A stretch of 22,459 nucleotides of DNA from UBA12088 sp964568345 (GTDB lineage: Bacteria; Patescibacteriota; Minisyncoccia; Phycocordibacterales; UBA12088): contig CAZMPG010000019.1 of NCBI GenBank assembly GCA_964568345.1, positions 1 through 22,459 of the forward strand, read 5' to 3'. Numbering within the stretch: position 1 is the stretch's first letter; each line of letters opens with the position of its first letter. The position numbers were made by a program, and so were the translations under genes. Below are positions 21,596-22,459 of this stretch, piece after piece. The notes under the pieces are model-generated. The model saw only the letters and a list, made by a program, of their open reading frames with translations, had not been told where the DNA came from and searched no databases.

Positions 21596-22276
21596 CTAGT
21601 GTAGCGGCCTGCCTTTACGCTGGGACTCTGCCGCTTCGAGCATCGCTTCCCGCAGCTGGTAATTCTGTTCTTCCGGAGACCCACGCCGTTTGCTGCTGCG
21701 TGACGTGTCACGTCCTTGTTCACCGTCACCCCGCCCACCACGTGGTTGCTCCCGCCGACGGCCCGAACGGTCACGCACTTCGGTCTGTGCGGGTTTGGGC
21801 TGTCCGAGCACCGCCACGGGCACCGCAAACTCGCCGTCAGACAGGCCTTCACCAGCCTCGAGCTCGGGCAGTCGTAATCCATGGAGCTCTGCCGCCCGCT
21901 GCATCAGGCTTCCCCAAAGCTCGGTGGAAACCGGCGAAAAGAGCCCGGAGGGCGTCAGAAAGAGTACGTCAACCAGGACCCCGTCGGCCGCCTCGACGAC
22001 GACCAACCCTTCCGTGAATCTACTCACGACGTACCCGCTATTGTCATCGGCCTCCCATTCCCCATAGGCGTACCGTCTCCGTCCGACGACGCGAAACGCT
22101 TCATCGGACACCCGCTCGTGCGAGTCGAGTCCGCGATAGAACCGCAGACACTTGAGCCGCTTCCCCTCCCGCATCCCTCCCTGCGGAGCGACGAAGGCGA
22201 CTGGGAAGAAATCCGCCTCGACATACCCCTCTTTGAAAGGATATGTCACTGTCTCAAAACCATTGCGCTCGGCCAT
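21596..22276 (-). CDS. Unrecognised cytoplasmic protein with charged low-complexity tail
   Basis: A 226-residue protein with no signal peptide or membrane helix. Residues 1-145 look like a compact mixed alpha/beta domain: FKEGYVEADFFPVAFV, RLKCLRFYRGL, SGYVVSRFTEGLVVVEAADGVLVDVLFL. Residues 155-200 are rich in Arg, Gly, Asp, Glu and Ser (RDRSGRRREQPRGGRGDGEQG) and probably disordered. A short helix closes the protein. No family is recognised; the RG-rich tail could bind nucleic acid, but that is a guess. ATG 22276 has AGGAG seven bases upstream; the frame extends to 22336 but that part overlaps leader hairpins. Good promoter, ribosome site and terminator show it is an expressed single-gene unit. 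Confidence 0.7.
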   Translation of the reverse strand: MAERNGFETVTYPFKEGYVEADFFPVAFVAPQGGMREGKRLKCLRFYRGLDSHERVSDEAFRVVGRRRYAYGEWEADDNSGYVVSRFTEGLVVVEAADGVLVDVLFLTPSGLFSPVSTELWGSLMQRAAELHGLRLPELEAGEGLSDGEFAVPVAVLGQPKPAQTEVRDRSGRRREQPRGGRGDGEQGRDTSRSSKRRGSPEEQNYQLREAMLEAAESQRKGRPLH

Positions 22277-22318
22277 GTTATCTCTCCTCTTTTCAAAATT
22301 TCCCGGTTTCCCGGCCGA

Positions 22319-22348
22319 TGAGCGATTGCATGACAATGCAATCGCTCA
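22319..22348. promoter_or_regulatory. 13-bp perfect palindrome in the leader of the 21596-22276 gene
   Basis: TGAGCGATTGCAT, GACA, ATGCAATCGCTCA. It begins about five bases after the predicted transcript start. A second short stem, CCGG-GAAA-CCGG, follows before the ribosome site. It could be an operator or a 5' RNA-stabilising hairpin; there is no T run after it. Confidence 0.65.
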
Positions 22349-22359
22349 GTTCCGATCAT

Positions 22360-22388
22360 TTTATAGCAACAATCTACACAAATGTCAA
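22360..22388 (-). promoter_or_regulatory. Promoter of the 21596-22276 gene
   Basis: TTGACA (22383-22388), 17 bases, TATAAA (22360-22365) on the minus strand: near-consensus sigma-70-type promoter. Predicted start near 22353, leader about 77 bases. Confidence 0.8.
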
Positions 22389-22400
22389 TGTTTGTGTAAG

Positions 22401-22459
22401 GTACCTGCTCACACCTTCCGCACGCTGTCATATAAAGGAACTACCCACACCATGAGGTA
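22401..22459 (+). repeat. Dispersed intergenic repeat, copy C (cut by window end)
   Basis: GTACCTGCTCACACCTTCCGCA (22401-22422) then GTCAT, as in copy B. The rest is outside the window. Its CTCACACC end lies 12 bases upstream of the -35 of the minus-strand promoter. An ATG at the very end of the window is too short to judge. Confidence 0.55.

Noticed and set aside
22452..22459. Start of a plus-strand gene at the window end
   Set aside because: Only two codons are visible and the AAGGA upstream is too far away to support it.

Overview
This window looks like a chromosomal segment of a Patescibacteria (CPR) bacterium, probably of the Parcubacteria type. The evidence is a large secreted protein with a peptidoglycan-binding domain and the Cys-rich and Ig-like modules common in that group, very short two-helix ferritin-like proteins, mostly small soluble signalling proteins, and dispersed intergenic elements of the GTCATTGCGAGGAG / CTCGCAAAGACGG kind. 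No marker gene is present, so the phylum is an inference. TGA is used as a normal stop by many genes here. I saw no rRNA, tRNA, CRISPR array or transposase.

Layout. 1-2611: three predicted membrane proteins of unknown function and one long copy (A) of the dispersed repeat. 2612-4896: a minus-strand mscL-terC pair with overlapping genes, divergent from a ZIP-family metal transporter. 4898-10231: a minus-strand cluster of eight close or overlapping genes: response regulator, PAS histidine kinase, second response regulator, cellulose-synthase-like glycosyltransferase, two half-length ferritin-like proteins, a GalU-type UDP-glucose pyrophosphorylase, and a small membrane protein. 10286-16358: DEAD-box RNA helicase, a 936-residue secreted surface protein, and an MsbA-type ABC half-transporter. 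16426-18424: a small gene interrupted by TGA where relatives have Trp, overlapped by a RelA/SpoT-domain protein, then a YgjP-type zinc metallopeptidase. 18525-22276: an Smr-domain protein, an F420-dependent-NADP-reductase-like protein, a nicotinate phosphoribosyltransferase with an elaborate control region, and an unrecognised 226-residue protein with a structured leader.

How the parts may work together. The 4898-10231 cluster reads as a regulated surface-glucan unit: GalU makes UDP-glucose, the glycosyltransferase polymerises and exports it, and the soluble two-component proteins control it. The role of the two half-ferritins there is unknown. The nicotinate phosphoribosyltransferase serves NAD salvage and appears controlled by two identical TAGTGT-N7-ACACTA operators plus a terminator-like hairpin.

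Control signals fall into two styles. One has TTGACA/TATACT-like promoters with a leader and Shine-Dalgarno sequence. The other has a -10 box only 4-14 nt before the start codon and no Shine-Dalgarno, as expected for leaderless or nearly leaderless mRNAs. The repeat family consistently sits just upstream of promoters, with the same end facing the promoter.
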